Below are positions 17,876-27,015 of a DNA stretch of 64,000 nt, in pieces. Under the pieces are notes generated by a model, which saw only the letters and a program-made list of their open reading frames with translations, had not been told where the DNA came from and did not search any database. The stretch spans positions 62,001 through 126,000 of the forward strand of contig JAURCS010000001.1 of NCBI GenBank assembly GCA_030828385.1. The letters are read 5' to 3'. Origin of the DNA: Gammaproteobacteria bacterium. GTDB lineage: Bacteria > Pseudomonadota > Gammaproteobacteria > Pseudomonadales > Pseudohongiellaceae. The position numbers and the translations under genes were made by a program. Position 1 is the first letter of the stretch; each line of letters begins with the position of its first letter.

Positions 17876-18622
17876 TCAAACACGGTAATAAACCATTGCT
17901 GCAATCTGCTGGAACAGTCCATTCATCGCTTCAGTTTGCACCACGGTCGCATGCAGGACCTGCTGGATAACAAGCCAGGCGACGCCGAACCAGGTGTATC
18001 TGGATATCGATTTTGTATTACGCCATTCATGATAAACAATGGCTGCAGCCATAGCATCAAGGGTCAGATACATGGCCATGACGGGAAAGCTTTGCAGTCC
18101 CAGGGGAATCATGTAGAGCCGATGAATACCTGGTGGCAGGATTGGCAGCATGGCAAACAGGATCAGGCGGCGATGATTTTCCGGCTTGCGTGTATTTCTG
18201 ATCGCCAGAGTAAAGAACAGGGCGAAGCCGACTACGGCCATGATGCCCAGATAAATGCCGTTGTTGTAATTAATGCCGGCAGGATTACCACGAGAACCCA
18301 GCAGCGTGATCAGCGCTCCCATAAAAATAACGGCAGTGGCCAGCGCAATTCCGAACATGCCCAGACTGCGGTGCAGTTTTATATTGCGTACATTGACCAG
18401 GCCCGCCTGAACCACCAACAGGATCATCCACAGGGAATAGACCATGCCATGAAGATGGACAACAGGAGGAGCAGGTGGAAATGTGCCGCTGGCCATGGGA
18501 TACCAATAGGTCATACCAAAACCGGAAAATACAAAAAACGCCATCAACAGCGTCATCCAGAAAAAGAATGAAGGCCTGAAGTTAGTAGTATGCTGTGAGT
18601 CAGCTTTTAGTGCGGCTTCCAT
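17876..18622 (-). CDS. Polytopic membrane protein with conserved histidines (DUF2306-like)
   Basis: A 248-residue protein with about seven membrane helices. Histidines sit at helix ends (VVHLHGMVYS, IKLHRSLG, ENHRRLI, GIHRLYM), a pattern shared with DUF2306-like and heme-binding membrane proteins. This suggests heme or metal binding, but that is inference. It is monocistronic, divergent from the rlpA-like gene with a 293-bp gap between them. Confidence 0.65.
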   Translation of the reverse strand: MEAALKADSQHTTNFRPSFFFWMTLLMAFFVFSGFGMTYWYPMASGTFPPAPPVVHLHGMVYSLWMILLVVQAGLVNVRNIKLHRSLGMFGIALATAVIFMGALITLLGSRGNPAGINYNNGIYLGIMAVVGFALFFTLAIRNTRKPENHRRLILFAMLPILPPGIHRLYMIPLGLQSFPVMAMYLTLDAMAAAIVYHEWRNTKSISRYTWFGVAWLVIQQVLHATVVQTEAMNGLFQQIAAMVYYRV

Positions 18623-18915
18623 GATCGATTTTCCCCCAATGAATTGCAGAGAATAAGCTTTTCTAATTATTTATCTGCTTTTAATTAATAGCATAATGCC
18701 TCTCTTATAGGGCAGCTCGCAATAGCAACCCAATATGAATTGAAAATTAATGACGAAAAAGGTTTTCTCTTTTTCATTTGTGAAAAGGTGTATTGCGTCA
18801 CATTTTAGTGTGCCAGATAAAAACCATTCAGGTGTAATTCAGAATCTAACCTCTAAGGTCTCGAAAAAGCGATAAAAAAAGAAAAATAGAGAAAGAGAGA
18901 AAGAGGAGAGTCATC

Positions 18916-19332
18916 GTGAAACGCTTGTTGCTGTTATGTCTGTGTAATTTCGTTCTGGCGGGATGTGCCAATATGTAACTAACTCTGAGTTACCCTGGTG
19001 TCGCTTCGACCACTTTCAGGGTGCCTGTGTCCTTGCCGGAGAATTACAGTGAAGCGGGTATTGCGTCCTATTATGCGCACAAGTATCAGGGCAGGCTGAC
19101 GGCCAATGGCGAGCGTTTTGATATGTATGCCATCACCGCTGCACACAAGACGCTGCCCTTTGATACCAGGGTGAGAGTGTTTAATGTCAACAACGGGCGC
19201 AGCGTGGTGGTACGTATTAATGATCGCGGCCCCTTTATTGAGGGCCGCATCATTGATTTATCCTATTCCGCCTTTGCCCACATAGCCGATCATGAGCAGG
19301 GGTTGGCGGATGTGGTGCTGGAAATACTCTGA
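18916..19332 (+). pseudogene. RlpA-like lipoprotein, in-frame TAA after lipobox
   Basis: From GTG 18916 (purine-rich GAGGAGAG just upstream) the frame gives a lipoprotein signal with lipobox LAGC, then meets TAA at codon 21 (18976-18978). The same frame reopens at once and encodes a complete double-psi beta-barrel RlpA domain: [40 protein letters not shown] and RIIDLSY. RlpA proteins are outer-membrane lytic transglycosylases acting on denuded peptidoglycan at the septum. A restart at GTG 19021 would make the domain without its export signal. It is therefore either a pseudogene or a base error. Confidence 0.78.
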
Positions 19333-19351
19333 GGTTCTGTGAACAGGCGTA

Positions 19352-21031
19352 TTATTCCTCGTCTGTCACACAACCTTCACTGGCACTTTTTACCAGGGTA
19401 GCGTACTTGTAAAGCACACCGCGTTTGGCAGGCAAGGGCGGTTGCTGCCAGTTGGCACGGCGCGCTTCAATTTCCTTATCGCTGATATCAGCCACCAGTG
19501 AATTGGTTTCCGCATCGATGGTAATGACATCGCCGTCCTGCAGCAGACCGATGAGTCCACCCACCTGGGCTTCCGGGGTAATATGACCCACTACGAAACC
19601 GTGGGTACCGCCAGAGAAACGACCGTCGGTAATCAGTGCCACGGATTTGCCCAGACCCTGGCCCATGATGGCGCTGGTGGGTTTCAGCATTTCCGGCATG
19701 CCCGGTCCGCCTTTGGGCCCACTGTAACGAATCACGACCACGTCACCGGCAACAATTTTTTGCTCGTGAATGGCCTGGTTGGCTTCGGCTTCACTGTCGT
19801 AGACCTTGGCAGGGCCACTGAACCTGAGTCCTTCCTTGCCGGTAATTTTGGCAACGGCGCCCTGTTCGGCGAGGTTGCCGTAGAGAATCCGAATATGACC
19901 ACTTTCCTTTAGCGGCTTATCCAGTGGATAGATCACCTGCTGCCCATCGCTCAGATCAGGTACTTCGGCCAGATTTTCAGCAACAGTTTTTCCAGTGACA
20001 GTCATACAGTCACCATGCAGCATGCCGGCAGCCAGTAACATTTTCATTACTGCTGGTACGCCACCCACATTACACAGGTCTTCCATCACAAACTGGCCGC
20101 TGGGTTTCAGGTCGGCAAGGTAGGGCGTCTTGTCAGCAATACGCTGGAAGTCATCAATGGTCAGATCCACATTGGCGGCTTTCGCCATGGCGATCAGATG
20201 AATAACAGCATTAGTGGAACCCCCGAGCACAGTGATAACAGTGATGGCATTTTCAAAGGCTTTCTTGTTCAGAATATCGGAGGGCTTGATGTCCTGCTCC
20301 AGCAGGTGACGCAGGGCCGGGCCGACACGCAGGCAGTCATCTTCCTTGTCACCTGACACAGCAGGATAACTGGAGTTGAATGGCAGTGCCATGCCGAGGG
20401 CTTCACAGGCTGAGGCCATGGTGTTGGCAGTATACATGCCACCACAGGCGCCAGCACCGGGGCAGGCATTTTCAATGACGCCCTGGAACTCCGTCGCTTC
20501 AATTCGGCCGGCGCTTAATTCACCGTAGGCTTCGAAAGCAGAAACGATGTCGAGTTTTTTATCCTTGTAACAGCCGGGTTTGATGGTACCCCCATAAACC
20601 AGAATGGCAGGGCGGTCGAGTCTGGACAGGGCCATCATGGCGCCGGGCATATTTTTATCGCAGCCGACAATAGTCACCACGCCGTCATACCACTGTGCAC
20701 TGACTACATTTTCGATGCTATCGGCAATAATGTCGCGGCTGGGCAGACTGTTGCGCATACCGTCAGTGCCCATGCTGATGCCGTCACTCACCCCGATGGT
20801 GTGGAAAATCAGCCCGATCAGATCTTCTTCCTGTACACCCTGTTTCACCACCTTCGCCAGATCGTTCAGGTGCATGTTGCAGGGGTTGCCTTCCCAGCCA
20901 GTGCTGGCAATACCAATCTGGGCCTTGTGCAGATCTTCCCGTGTCAGACCGATAGCGTGGAGCATGGCCTGGGCGGCTGGCAGGCTGGGGTCCTGGGTGA
21001 TAGTGCGGCTGTATTTGTTTAGTGCTTTCAT
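19352..21031 (-). CDS. ilvD: Dihydroxy-acid dehydratase
   Basis: A 559-residue dehydratase of the IlvD/Edd family. Fe-S and substrate residues are visible as [14 protein letters not shown] and [19 protein letters not shown]; the C-terminal [19 protein letters not shown] is the family signature. It converts dihydroxy-isovalerate and dihydroxy-methylvalerate to the keto acids of valine and isoleucine. The length matches the ~560-residue branch rather than the ~616-residue E. coli enzyme. It is downstream of argA by 51 bp on the same strand and convergent with rlpA. Confidence 0.95.
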   Translation of the reverse strand: MKALNKYSRTITQDPSLPAAQAMLHAIGLTREDLHKAQIGIASTGWEGNPCNMHLNDLAKVVKQGVQEEDLIGLIFHTIGVSDGISMGTDGMRNSLPSRDIIADSIENVVSAQWYDGVVTIVGCDKNMPGAMMALSRLDRPAILVYGGTIKPGCYKDKKLDIVSAFEAYGELSAGRIEATEFQGVIENACPGAGACGGMYTANTMASACEALGMALPFNSSYPAVSGDKEDDCLRVGPALRHLLEQDIKPSDILNKKAFENAITVITVLGGSTNAVIHLIAMAKAANVDLTIDDFQRIADKTPYLADLKPSGQFVMEDLCNVGGVPAVMKMLLAAGMLHGDCMTVTGKTVAENLAEVPDLSDGQQVIYPLDKPLKESGHIRILYGNLAEQGAVAKITGKEGLRFSGPAKVYDSEAEANQAIHEQKIVAGDVVVIRYSGPKGGPGMPEMLKPTSAIMGQGLGKSVALITDGRFSGGTHGFVVGHITPEAQVGGLIGLLQDGDVITIDAETNSLVADISDKEIEARRANWQQPPLPAKRGVLYKYATLVKSASEGCVTDEE

Positions 21032-21082
21032 AAAGTTACTCGGATATAGGTTTTATAATTCAGTGTAAGTAATCGGGTTTAA

Positions 21083-22426
21083 TTACAGCGATTTTACAAA
21101 AATTTTGGAATTTCGCTGATAGTTGTACAGGGATTTTTTCGTCTCCGGCAAACTGTCGAGATTGCTTTGTACAAATCCTCTTTCCATAAACCAGTGGGGG
21201 GTTTTTGTCGTCAATACGAACAGAGAGTTGATACCGGCCTTTCTGGCATTTTTTTCAATCTGCTCGAGAATTGATTGTCCCATATTCTTTTTTCGGTAAT
21301 CAGGATGAGTGGCAACGCAGGCCAGCTCCCCGGAATTCCCTTCCTGGGGATAAAGAGCACCACAGGCGATGATCATCCCTTCACGTTCAATAACCGTAAA
21401 CTGATTGATTTCACTTTCCAGCAGCTCTCTTGAGCGCGGCAAGAGCACGCCTTCTTTTTCCAGCGGCTGGATCAGTTCAAGAATGCTGTCAACATCATTA
21501 CTGTTTGCAGGTCGAATTTGCTCGTAATTTTCCTGGGTGATTAAGGTCCCGGCACCGTCACGGGTAAATAATTCGGTCAACAGGGCGCCATCTTCCACAT
21601 AGGAAATTACCTGTGAGCGTTTTACACCGCCTTTACAGGCCTTGGTGCCAAGCTCCAGATTACGCAATTGTCTATCCAGGCCGTTGCTATTAATTTTTTC
21701 TTCGATCAGCAACTGGGCTTCTTCGGCATTAAGTTGGCTGATGGCGGCGCCGGCATCATCCAGAATTCCCGCCTCACTGGAATAGATCAACAGCTTATCG
21801 GCTTCCAGACCAATGGCGGTACTTGAGGCCACTTCTTCTACGGTGAGATTAAAGACTTCTCCACTGGGGGAATAGCCAAGGGTAGACAGCAGCACCATAT
21901 TATTTGCTACCAGCTGTTTCTTGATGGCTTCGCTGTCGACTTTTCGTACTTCGCCGGTATGGCAGTAATCGATGCCTTCATGTACGCCATAAGGTTTGGC
22001 GATGACGAAATTACCGCTGACCAGATTAATTGATGCGCCCTGCATGGGGGAGTTTGCCATGCTCATGGAAAACACCGCCTCCAGGTCGTAACGTAATTTT
22101 GCAACAACCTGTTTAATTTGCTCAAGACTGGCCGCATCGGTAACACGCAATTTGTGGTGCAGATCGCCCTGCACATCATCATGTTTTTCGTCTCTTAATC
22201 CCGCGGTTTTCAGCGCTGCATCAATCTGTGGCCTGGCACCATGGACCAGTACCAGCTTAACCCCCAGGCTGTTGAGCAGGTTGATGTCGTGAGCGATATT
22301 GCTGAAATTCTCATGGGCCAGCGCTTCTCCAGGCAACATGATGACGAACACCTTACCTTGATAAGCGTTTATATAGGATGAAGACTGTCGAAACCACTTC
22401 ACATATTGCGTGTTATCAGTAGCCAT
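21083..22426 (-). CDS. argA: N-acetylglutamate synthase
   Basis: A 447-residue fusion of an amino-acid-kinase domain (about residues 1-290, VIMLPGEALAHENF and LVLVHGARPQID) and a C-terminal GNAT domain (about 300-440, ELACVATHPDYRKKNMGQSIL). This is the classical ArgA, catalysing the first step of arginine synthesis and inhibited by arginine through the kinase-like domain. The argE gene lies upstream on the same strand; a 244-bp gap with heptamer arrays and a REP-like palindrome lies between them. Confidence 0.95.
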   Translation of the reverse strand: MATDNTQYVKWFRQSSSYINAYQGKVFVIMLPGEALAHENFSNIAHDINLLNSLGVKLVLVHGARPQIDAALKTAGLRDEKHDDVQGDLHHKLRVTDAASLEQIKQVVAKLRYDLEAVFSMSMANSPMQGASINLVSGNFVIAKPYGVHEGIDYCHTGEVRKVDSEAIKKQLVANNMVLLSTLGYSPSGEVFNLTVEEVASSTAIGLEADKLLIYSSEAGILDDAGAAISQLNAEEAQLLIEEKINSNGLDRQLRNLELGTKACKGGVKRSQVISYVEDGALLTELFTRDGAGTLITQENYEQIRPANSNDVDSILELIQPLEKEGVLLPRSRELLESEINQFTVIEREGMIIACGALYPQEGNSGELACVATHPDYRKKNMGQSILEQIEKNARKAGINSLFVLTTKTPHWFMERGFVQSNLDSLPETKKSLYNYQRNSKIFVKSL

Positions 22427-22512
22427 GAGCTTTTTTATATTTCGGGTCCAGCGGTCAAAAAAGGGCAGGTATTGTAACGCAAACGCCTGAAAAATCGAAA
22501 GATTTTACAGCA

Positions 22513-22541
22513 GTCTCAAGTCTCAAGTTTCAAGTCTCAAG
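22513..22541 (+). repeat. Heptamer array GTNNCAA, 4 units
   Basis: GTCTCAA, GTCTCAA, GTTTCAA and GTCTCAA follow each other without gaps, then a G. It sits in the argE-argA gap, 50 nt from the REP-like palindrome. Confidence 0.75.
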
Positions 22542-22587
22542 GATTAAGCACAACCCGCAGGTATATAAAGGCAAAGTGGCAGCCTTG

Positions 22588-22628
22588 CAGGTCGGAAAAG
22601 GCCTGCAAGACCGTCATCCGACATGGCG
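22588..22628. repeat. REP-like palindromic element, copy 1
   Basis: CAGGTCGGAAAAGGCC...CCGTCATCCGACATGG forms a stem with GTCGGA and TCCGAC arms around an inner GC-rich part. It matches the element at 59213-59250 over most of its length, and its layout resembles the REP elements of E. coli and Pseudomonas. It lies between argE and argA. Confidence 0.7.
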
Positions 22629-22642
22629 ATCTGCGGGCGCCT

Positions 22643-22656
22643 CTTGCGACTTGCGA
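22643..22656 (-). repeat. Heptamer pair GTCGCAA (minus strand)
   Basis: Two exact CTTGCGA units on the plus strand equal GTCGCAA on the minus strand, matching the GTNNCAA rule. It lies 15 nt past the argE stop codon, on the other side of the REP-like element from the 22513 array. Confidence 0.55.
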
Positions 22657-22670
22657 CTGACTCTATGTAA

Positions 22671-23810
22671 CTATAAACAGTATTGCTTGATCAGGCTCTG
22701 CAGGATAGCAATGCAGGGTTTCACTTGATCAAGGCTCATGTATTCGTTGGGCTGGTGGGCCTGGTCGATACTGCCGGGTCCCAAGATGATGGTGTCCATG
22801 CCCAGTTGTTGCAGAAACGGGCCTTCGGTGCCAAAGGCGACGCTTTCCGGGGCATGTCCGGTGAGCGCTTCTATTTGTCGGCCCAGCTCGCTGTCTGCAT
22901 TGGCAAACGGGTCCACACCGGGGATCAGACGGGTCAGACTGATTTCGGTCTGATGTTTGAGGGCAATGGGCACAATCATTTCTTCAATGCTGTTGCGAAT
23001 GGCATCGCCTTCCATTCCCGGCAGCAGACGCACGTCAAATTCCAGATCACAGTGTCCGCAGATACGATTGGGGTTATCGCCGCCATGAATCACTCCGAGG
23101 TTAATGGTGGGCACATCTATCATGAAATGCGGGTTGTGAAATTTTGTCTGCAGCTGCTGGCGAAACTGCAGCAGGGCGGTAATCACTTCATGCATGGCTT
23201 CCAGGGCATTGCGTCCCAGTGCGGGGTTCGAGGAATGGCCGCTTTGACCCTGCACATGAATACCTTCCATCATGATGCCCTTGTGCATATTAATGGGCCT
23301 GAGACTGGTGGGTTCACCAATGACGGCAGCGCGGGCTTTGGGTCTGCCCTGTGCTGCCAGAGTACGCGCACCGGCCATGGAGCTTTCTTCATCGGCAGTA
23401 GCCAGAATGATGAGCGGTTGTTTCAGGTCTGCGGCAAGAAAATCCTGCACCGCTTCATGGACCACGGCAAAAAATCCCTTCATGTCGGTGGCACCGAGCC
23501 CAAACAGCTTGTTGTCTTTTTCTGTCATGGCCAGTGGATTGGTATTCCACAGCGCTTCATCAAAAGGCACGGTATCGGTATGGCCGGACAACACCAGACC
23601 ACCGGGGCCGCTCCCAAGCGTGGCGATAAGATTGGCTTTATTATGGCTTCCTGGCACGGGCAATACTTCACAGGAGAACCCCAGCCCTTCAAACGTTTCC
23701 GCCAGTAAATTAATAACGCCCATATTGCTCTGGTCAATAGCAGGGTTGGTAGAGCTAACAGAATGCTCGCTCAATAAACTATCAAACAACTCAAAAAACT
23801 TTAAATTCAT
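22671..23810 (-). CDS. argE: Acetylornithine deacetylase
   Basis: A 379-residue M20 metallopeptidase-family enzyme. The metal-binding motifs are LSGHTDTVPF, GATDMKGF and TADEESSMAGA; the conserved FGTEGPFLQQLG occurs near the C-terminus. It removes the acetyl group from N-acetylornithine to give ornithine. A start at 23810 directly gives a full-length protein. It is upstream of argA, with which it shares the pathway. Confidence 0.93.
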   Translation of the reverse strand: MNLKFFELFDSLLSEHSVSSTNPAIDQSNMGVINLLAETFEGLGFSCEVLPVPGSHNKANLIATLGSGPGGLVLSGHTDTVPFDEALWNTNPLAMTEKDNKLFGLGATDMKGFFAVVHEAVQDFLAADLKQPLIILATADEESSMAGARTLAAQGRPKARAAVIGEPTSLRPINMHKGIMMEGIHVQGQSGHSSNPALGRNALEAMHEVITALLQFRQQLQTKFHNPHFMIDVPTINLGVIHGGDNPNRICGHCDLEFDVRLLPGMEGDAIRNSIEEMIVPIALKHQTEISLTRLIPGVDPFANADSELGRQIEALTGHAPESVAFGTEGPFLQQLGMDTIILGPGSIDQAHQPNEYMSLDQVKPCIAILQSLIKQYCL

Positions 23811-23845
23811 TTAGCTATCGTCCCTGTGTTCGATAAACTTTTTTT

Positions 23846-23869
23846 ACTTGTAACTTGTAACTTGTAACT
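23846..23869 (-). repeat. Heptamer array GTTACAA, 3 units (minus strand)
   Basis: ACTTGTA is repeated three times plus ACT on the plus strand; read on the minus strand this is GTTACAA, a member of the GTNNCAA family. It separates phhB from argE. Confidence 0.7.
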
Positions 23870-23873
23870 GGGT

Positions 23874-24227
23874 CTATGGCGCCGAGACCAACATCGACGC
23901 CCGATCACACCGAGCCGCCATAATAAAATCATTGCGGTGCAGTCCGTTCAGGGTATGGGTCCACCAGTATATAGTCACCTTTCCCCATTCGATAACGATG
24001 ACGGGGTGATGATTAACCTGCTCTGCCATCTCGCCGAATTTTTTTCCCAAGGCCAACAAGGTCAGGTAATCGTTAAAACGATACTCGCGCCTCAGTTTTT
24101 GTATGCCGTCTTCTTCTACTACAGTCCATTCGGGCAGAGCACACAACAATGTCTCAGCTTCTTCCTTGCTTGCTGCTGCCAGATCTTTTCTTCCTGCAAT
24201 TACTTCTTCATCAGCCAGAAGTGCCAT
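23874..24227 (-). CDS. phhB: 4a-hydroxytetrahydrobiopterin dehydratase
   Basis: A 117-residue pterin-4a-carbinolamine dehydratase. The active-site signature QVNHHPVIVIEWGKVTIYWW...THTLNGLHRNDFIMA contains the expected His-His-Pro and later His and Asp. It recycles the pterin cofactor of phenylalanine hydroxylase. No hydroxylase gene is in the window. A GTNNCAA heptamer array abuts its stop codon. Confidence 0.92.
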   Translation of the reverse strand: MALLADEEVIAGRKDLAAASKEEAETLLCALPEWTVVEEDGIQKLRREYRFNDYLTLLALGKKFGEMAEQVNHHPVIVIEWGKVTIYWWTHTLNGLHRNDFIMAARCDRASMLVSAP

Positions 24228-24254
24228 ATCTAATTCATTCCTTTAAAAACAGTT

Positions 24255-24686
24255 TTAATCAGCGGATTCTTTGTCCAGGACCGCAGTGGTTAGTCGCGCA
24301 ATACACACCAGCTTTTCTTCATTATCGATGATCTTTATCTCCCACACATGGGTCTTGCGGCCAATATGCAGAGGGCGTGCTATACCGGTAACCAGAGGCG
24401 GCATGCCTGGTCGTAAGTGGTTGGCGTTGATATCAAGGCCGACAATAAAATGTTCATCATCACAACAAAAATTCGAGGCGGCGCTGCCCAGGGTTTCTGC
24501 GAGCACCACCGATGCTCCGCCGTGAATGATCCCCATATGCTGCTGCGTGCGTGCATCCACCGGTAGTGTGCCCTTCAGAAAATCGTCGCCTATTTCGGTG
24601 ATTTCCATGCCGATATGTTCACACAGGGTGCCTTTCATCAGGTCGGTGATGATTTGCAGGGATATTTGTTTTTTCCAGATTGCCAA
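24255..24686 (-). CDS. Hotdog-fold thioesterase (PaaI/YbdB-like)
   Basis: The frame encodes a hotdog thioesterase with the HGGASVVLAETLGSAASNF motif, including the conserved HGG and a downstream Glu. It hydrolyses an acyl- or aryl-CoA or carrier-bound thioester. The open frame extends back to 24806 into the upstream gene, but the family N-terminus (IWKKQISLQ) starts only after TTG 24686, preceded by AGCGAGAA; a GTG at 24710 is an alternative. This gives 143 residues, the normal length. It follows the ElyC-like gene by 43 bp. Confidence 0.82.
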   Translation of the reverse strand: MAIWKKQISLQIITDLMKGTLCEHIGMEITEIGDDFLKGTLPVDARTQQHMGIIHGGASVVLAETLGSAASNFCCDDEHFIVGLDINANHLRPGMPPLVTGIARPLHIGRKTHVWEIKIIDNEEKLVCIARLTTAVLDKESAD

Positions 24687-24729
24687 AGTGTTCTCGCTTT
24701 TTTCTGTCACTAAAGAAAGGGAAATAGTG

Positions 24730-25536
24730 TTAACAGGCCTCGGGAAAGAAAGCCGATGTCTTGCCGGTAATAAAATAGACCAGCAGTCCAACCCATTCTC
24801 TTGCATAGGAATTCAGATCATCGAGACTATCAACCGGATCAAAAGACAGCTGCCATGAGCGCCCGGGTGTTGTTTGGTGATCCACCGGGTAGGGAATGAC
24901 CGGCCAGTTCTGCTGACAGAATACACCAACAGCTCTTGGCATGTGAGTTGCCGATGTCACTAAAAGCCAATTTTCACCTGGCTGAGGATTCATCAATGCC
25001 TTGCTGTTAATGGCGTTTTCGTAGGTATTACGGGAATCTCTTTCTATTTCCAAACGGCTTTTTCTAATACCCATGCTTTCCAGAAAATACAGCGCAACAT
25101 CGGCTTCTTTATATTCCTGATCCAGCAGGGTACCGGCTCCACCGCTAAAAATAAGTTTTGCCCGCGGATGACGCCTGGCCATTTCAATAAAGCCAAAATA
25201 GCGATCCGCAGCAGCGCCAAACTCAGGCTGGTCCCAGATATAGGAGGTTAGCGGATCAATGGCACCGCCAAGCAGAATGATGCCATCTACAGACCGGGGC
25301 AGTTCAGGATTGGCGGGAAAGCGTTTTTCCAGCGGTGTTGCCAGCCAGCCATCAACAGGTAGGAGTGTGATCAGGACAAGTAACACAGCGGATGCACCCA
25401 GCAACAGCCTTGCAACTTTTGTCTGGTCTAAAAAAAGCAGGGCGGTTCCTGCCAGCGCCATCAGCAATATTAATGTGCCTGGGGATAACAGTGCCCAGAG
25501 TATTTTGGAGAAGAAAAAAAACAGGCTATTTGCCAT
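24730..25536 (-). CDS. ElyC/SanA/YdcF-family (DUF218) membrane protein
   Basis: A 268-residue protein with two N-terminal membrane helices (about 5-30 and 35-60) and a DUF218 domain. The domain motifs are DGIILLGGAID, AKLIFSGGAG, ERDSRNTYENA and LLVTSATHMPRAVGVF. ElyC acts in peptidoglycan and undecaprenyl-phosphate carrier metabolism in E. coli; the domain arrangement here matches ElyC best. Function in this organism is inferred from family membership. Confidence 0.85.
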   Translation of the reverse strand: MANSLFFFFSKILWALLSPGTLILLMALAGTALLFLDQTKVARLLLGASAVLLVLITLLPVDGWLATPLEKRFPANPELPRSVDGIILLGGAIDPLTSYIWDQPEFGAAADRYFGFIEMARRHPRAKLIFSGGAGTLLDQEYKEADVALYFLESMGIRKSRLEIERDSRNTYENAINSKALMNPQPGENWLLVTSATHMPRAVGVFCQQNWPVIPYPVDHQTTPGRSWQLSFDPVDSLDDLNSYAREWVGLLVYFITGKTSAFFPEAC

Positions 25537-25645
25537 GAACTGATATTACCCGGTCTGCTATATGGTAGAAATAAGACGAGTGAAAAATGAACCCGGCAAA
25601 CATACCGGAGTGGTTGGCAGGGATTATCAGCTAAGGAAGGGATTA

Positions 25646-25667
25646 TCTCAAACGGATACGTTTGAGA
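25646..25667. repeat. Strong hairpin, 9-bp stem, 4-nt loop
   Basis: TCTCAAACG (25646-25654) and CGTTTGAGA (25659-25667) are perfect inverted copies around GATA. It lies 3 nt past the stop of the small gene at 25671. The tail on the minus strand (TAATCCCTT) is only weakly T-rich, so this is a terminator or a 3'-end stabiliser. Confidence 0.5.
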
Positions 25668-25670
25668 GAC

Positions 25671-26042
25671 TTAATGCCTGGCGATTAATGCTTTGACTTC
25701 GTCCATGGTTTTGCCGGTTTGTTCCGCACACAGATCGAGAAAATCCATGCCATAAGCGGCGGTGAGTATTTTTATATTGGCAATCGTGGTTCCCAGTTCC
25801 AGCAAGCGCAGTATGTCCAGATCGGTAATGGCATGAATCTGATCCAGTACCAGTCCGTACTCACGGCAGTAACCCTCGGGAAATGCGCGAAATCGGCATT
25901 GGTTTTCTTTTTTGACCAGTGAGCTGCAAAGTTGATTAAGCATATCTCTCCCCTGTGCCAGGCGATTGAATGAAGACTCCGGCTCGGGGGATCGGTCTTC
26001 GGAAATTTTCCGAGCAAGTAAAAAAGAGATGACATTGTTCAT
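25671..26042 (-). CDS. Small protein of unknown function, 123 aa
   Basis: A soluble, mostly helical protein starting MNNVISFLLARK. ATG 26042 is preferred over a TTG at 26084, which would add a cysteine-rich, unlikely extension. Four cysteines are present in the chosen form, none in a recognised metal motif. It is directly downstream of the broken fnr gene on the same strand. No family recognised. Confidence 0.6.
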   Translation of the reverse strand: MNNVISFLLARKISEDRSPEPESSFNRLAQGRDMLNQLCSSLVKKENQCRFRAFPEGYCREYGLVLDQIHAITDLDILRLLELGTTIANIKILTAAYGMDFLDLCAEQTGKTMDEVKALIARH

Positions 26043-26153
26043 GGCAGCTATTGTTAATCGAAACAATAGGCAACAACAAATCAATTATTTTGGATGCTTG
26101 ATGTATGTCAAGACAAGCAGGTCATCAGTGACCCCCTGACAATTAATCAGCAA

Positions 26154-26894
26154 TTATTTTGCCGCGTGGCAGATTGATTGCAGCTGTTCGTGGTCGTTGA
26201 TATGAATTTCGCGTCCGTCGACTTTGATCAGTCCTTCTTTTTGCAGGCGGCTGAAAGTACGACTTACGGTTTCGATAGTCAGCCCAAGGAAATTACCTAT
26301 ATCCATTCTGGACATGGGCAGTCTTAGTGAATTGGGTGACAAGTTGCGGCGGCCAAAGCGTCTGGACAGACTAAGCAGCAAGGTGGCTACACGACCTTCG
26401 GCATTTTTCTTGCTCAGGGTTAACATCATCTGGTGATCAGCTTCTATTTGCTGGCTCATCAACTGGAAGAAGTGGCGTTGTAAAACCGGTATCTGCAGTG
26501 ACAGCTCTTCAATTCTTTAAAATGGAATTTCACAAACGGTTGAGGTCTCCATGGCCATAACATTACAACCATGTTTTTCGGTACCAATACCGTCAAAGCC
26601 GAGGATTTCACCAGGCAGGTAAAAGCCTGTCACCTGCTCAACACCATCGTCATCAAGCAGGTAGGTTTTTATCGAGCCCGAGCGCACAGCAAAAATAGAA
26701 GTGAAACCATCCCCGGTCCTGTAAATATGTTCTCCGGCCTGTATCGGACGACTGCGTTTGATAATGTTATCAACCTTGTCGATATCCTTGATGTCCATCG
26801 CAATGGGTAGTCACAACCCCTTGAGATTGCAGTCAGAACAGGACGACTGTATAAAACCATGGTTACAGGCAATATTGTAAGGATCAGTTGTCAT
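26154..26894 (-). pseudogene. fnr: FNR/ANR-type oxygen-sensing regulator, two in-frame stops
   Basis: The frame from ATG 26894 encodes a complete FNR-type protein of 246 codons, interrupted twice without loss of frame. N-terminus: CSDCNLKGL is followed by TGA at codon 28 (26813-26811), exactly where FNR has the cluster ligand matching Cys29 of E. coli. After LPIAMDIKDID the CRP-like sensor follows (GEHIYRTGD, VRSGSIKTY, EQVTGFYLPGE), with a cysteine in GCNVMAME. TAA at codon 126 (26519-26517) replaces the usual Glu of CEIPFE. The dimer helix and DNA-binding helix-turn-helix (GNFLGLTIETVSRTFSRL) are intact. FNR controls the aerobic/anaerobic switch. Either a pseudogene or two base errors. Confidence 0.85.
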
Positions 26895-27015
26895 AGGTCT
26901 TCCAAAAAATTTGTTCAGCTATTGCACTTGACAGTCAGGAATTTTAAATAATGCGCTAAGTTATTGTTATTTATCTATTATAGCTGACCCAGAAAGGATT
27001 AGTAGCAGCACTTTT

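Noticed and set aside
22683-23708. 341-codon frame on the plus strand
   Set aside because: It is fully antisense to argE, and its composition (Gly, His and Gln rich) is that of a shadow frame.
26811-26813. TGA in fnr read as selenocysteine
   Set aside because: The position is a cysteine in relatives, which fits Sec in principle. But a second stop (TAA) lies downstream in the same gene, no clear SECIS hairpin follows the TGA, and no selenoprotein machinery is in the window.
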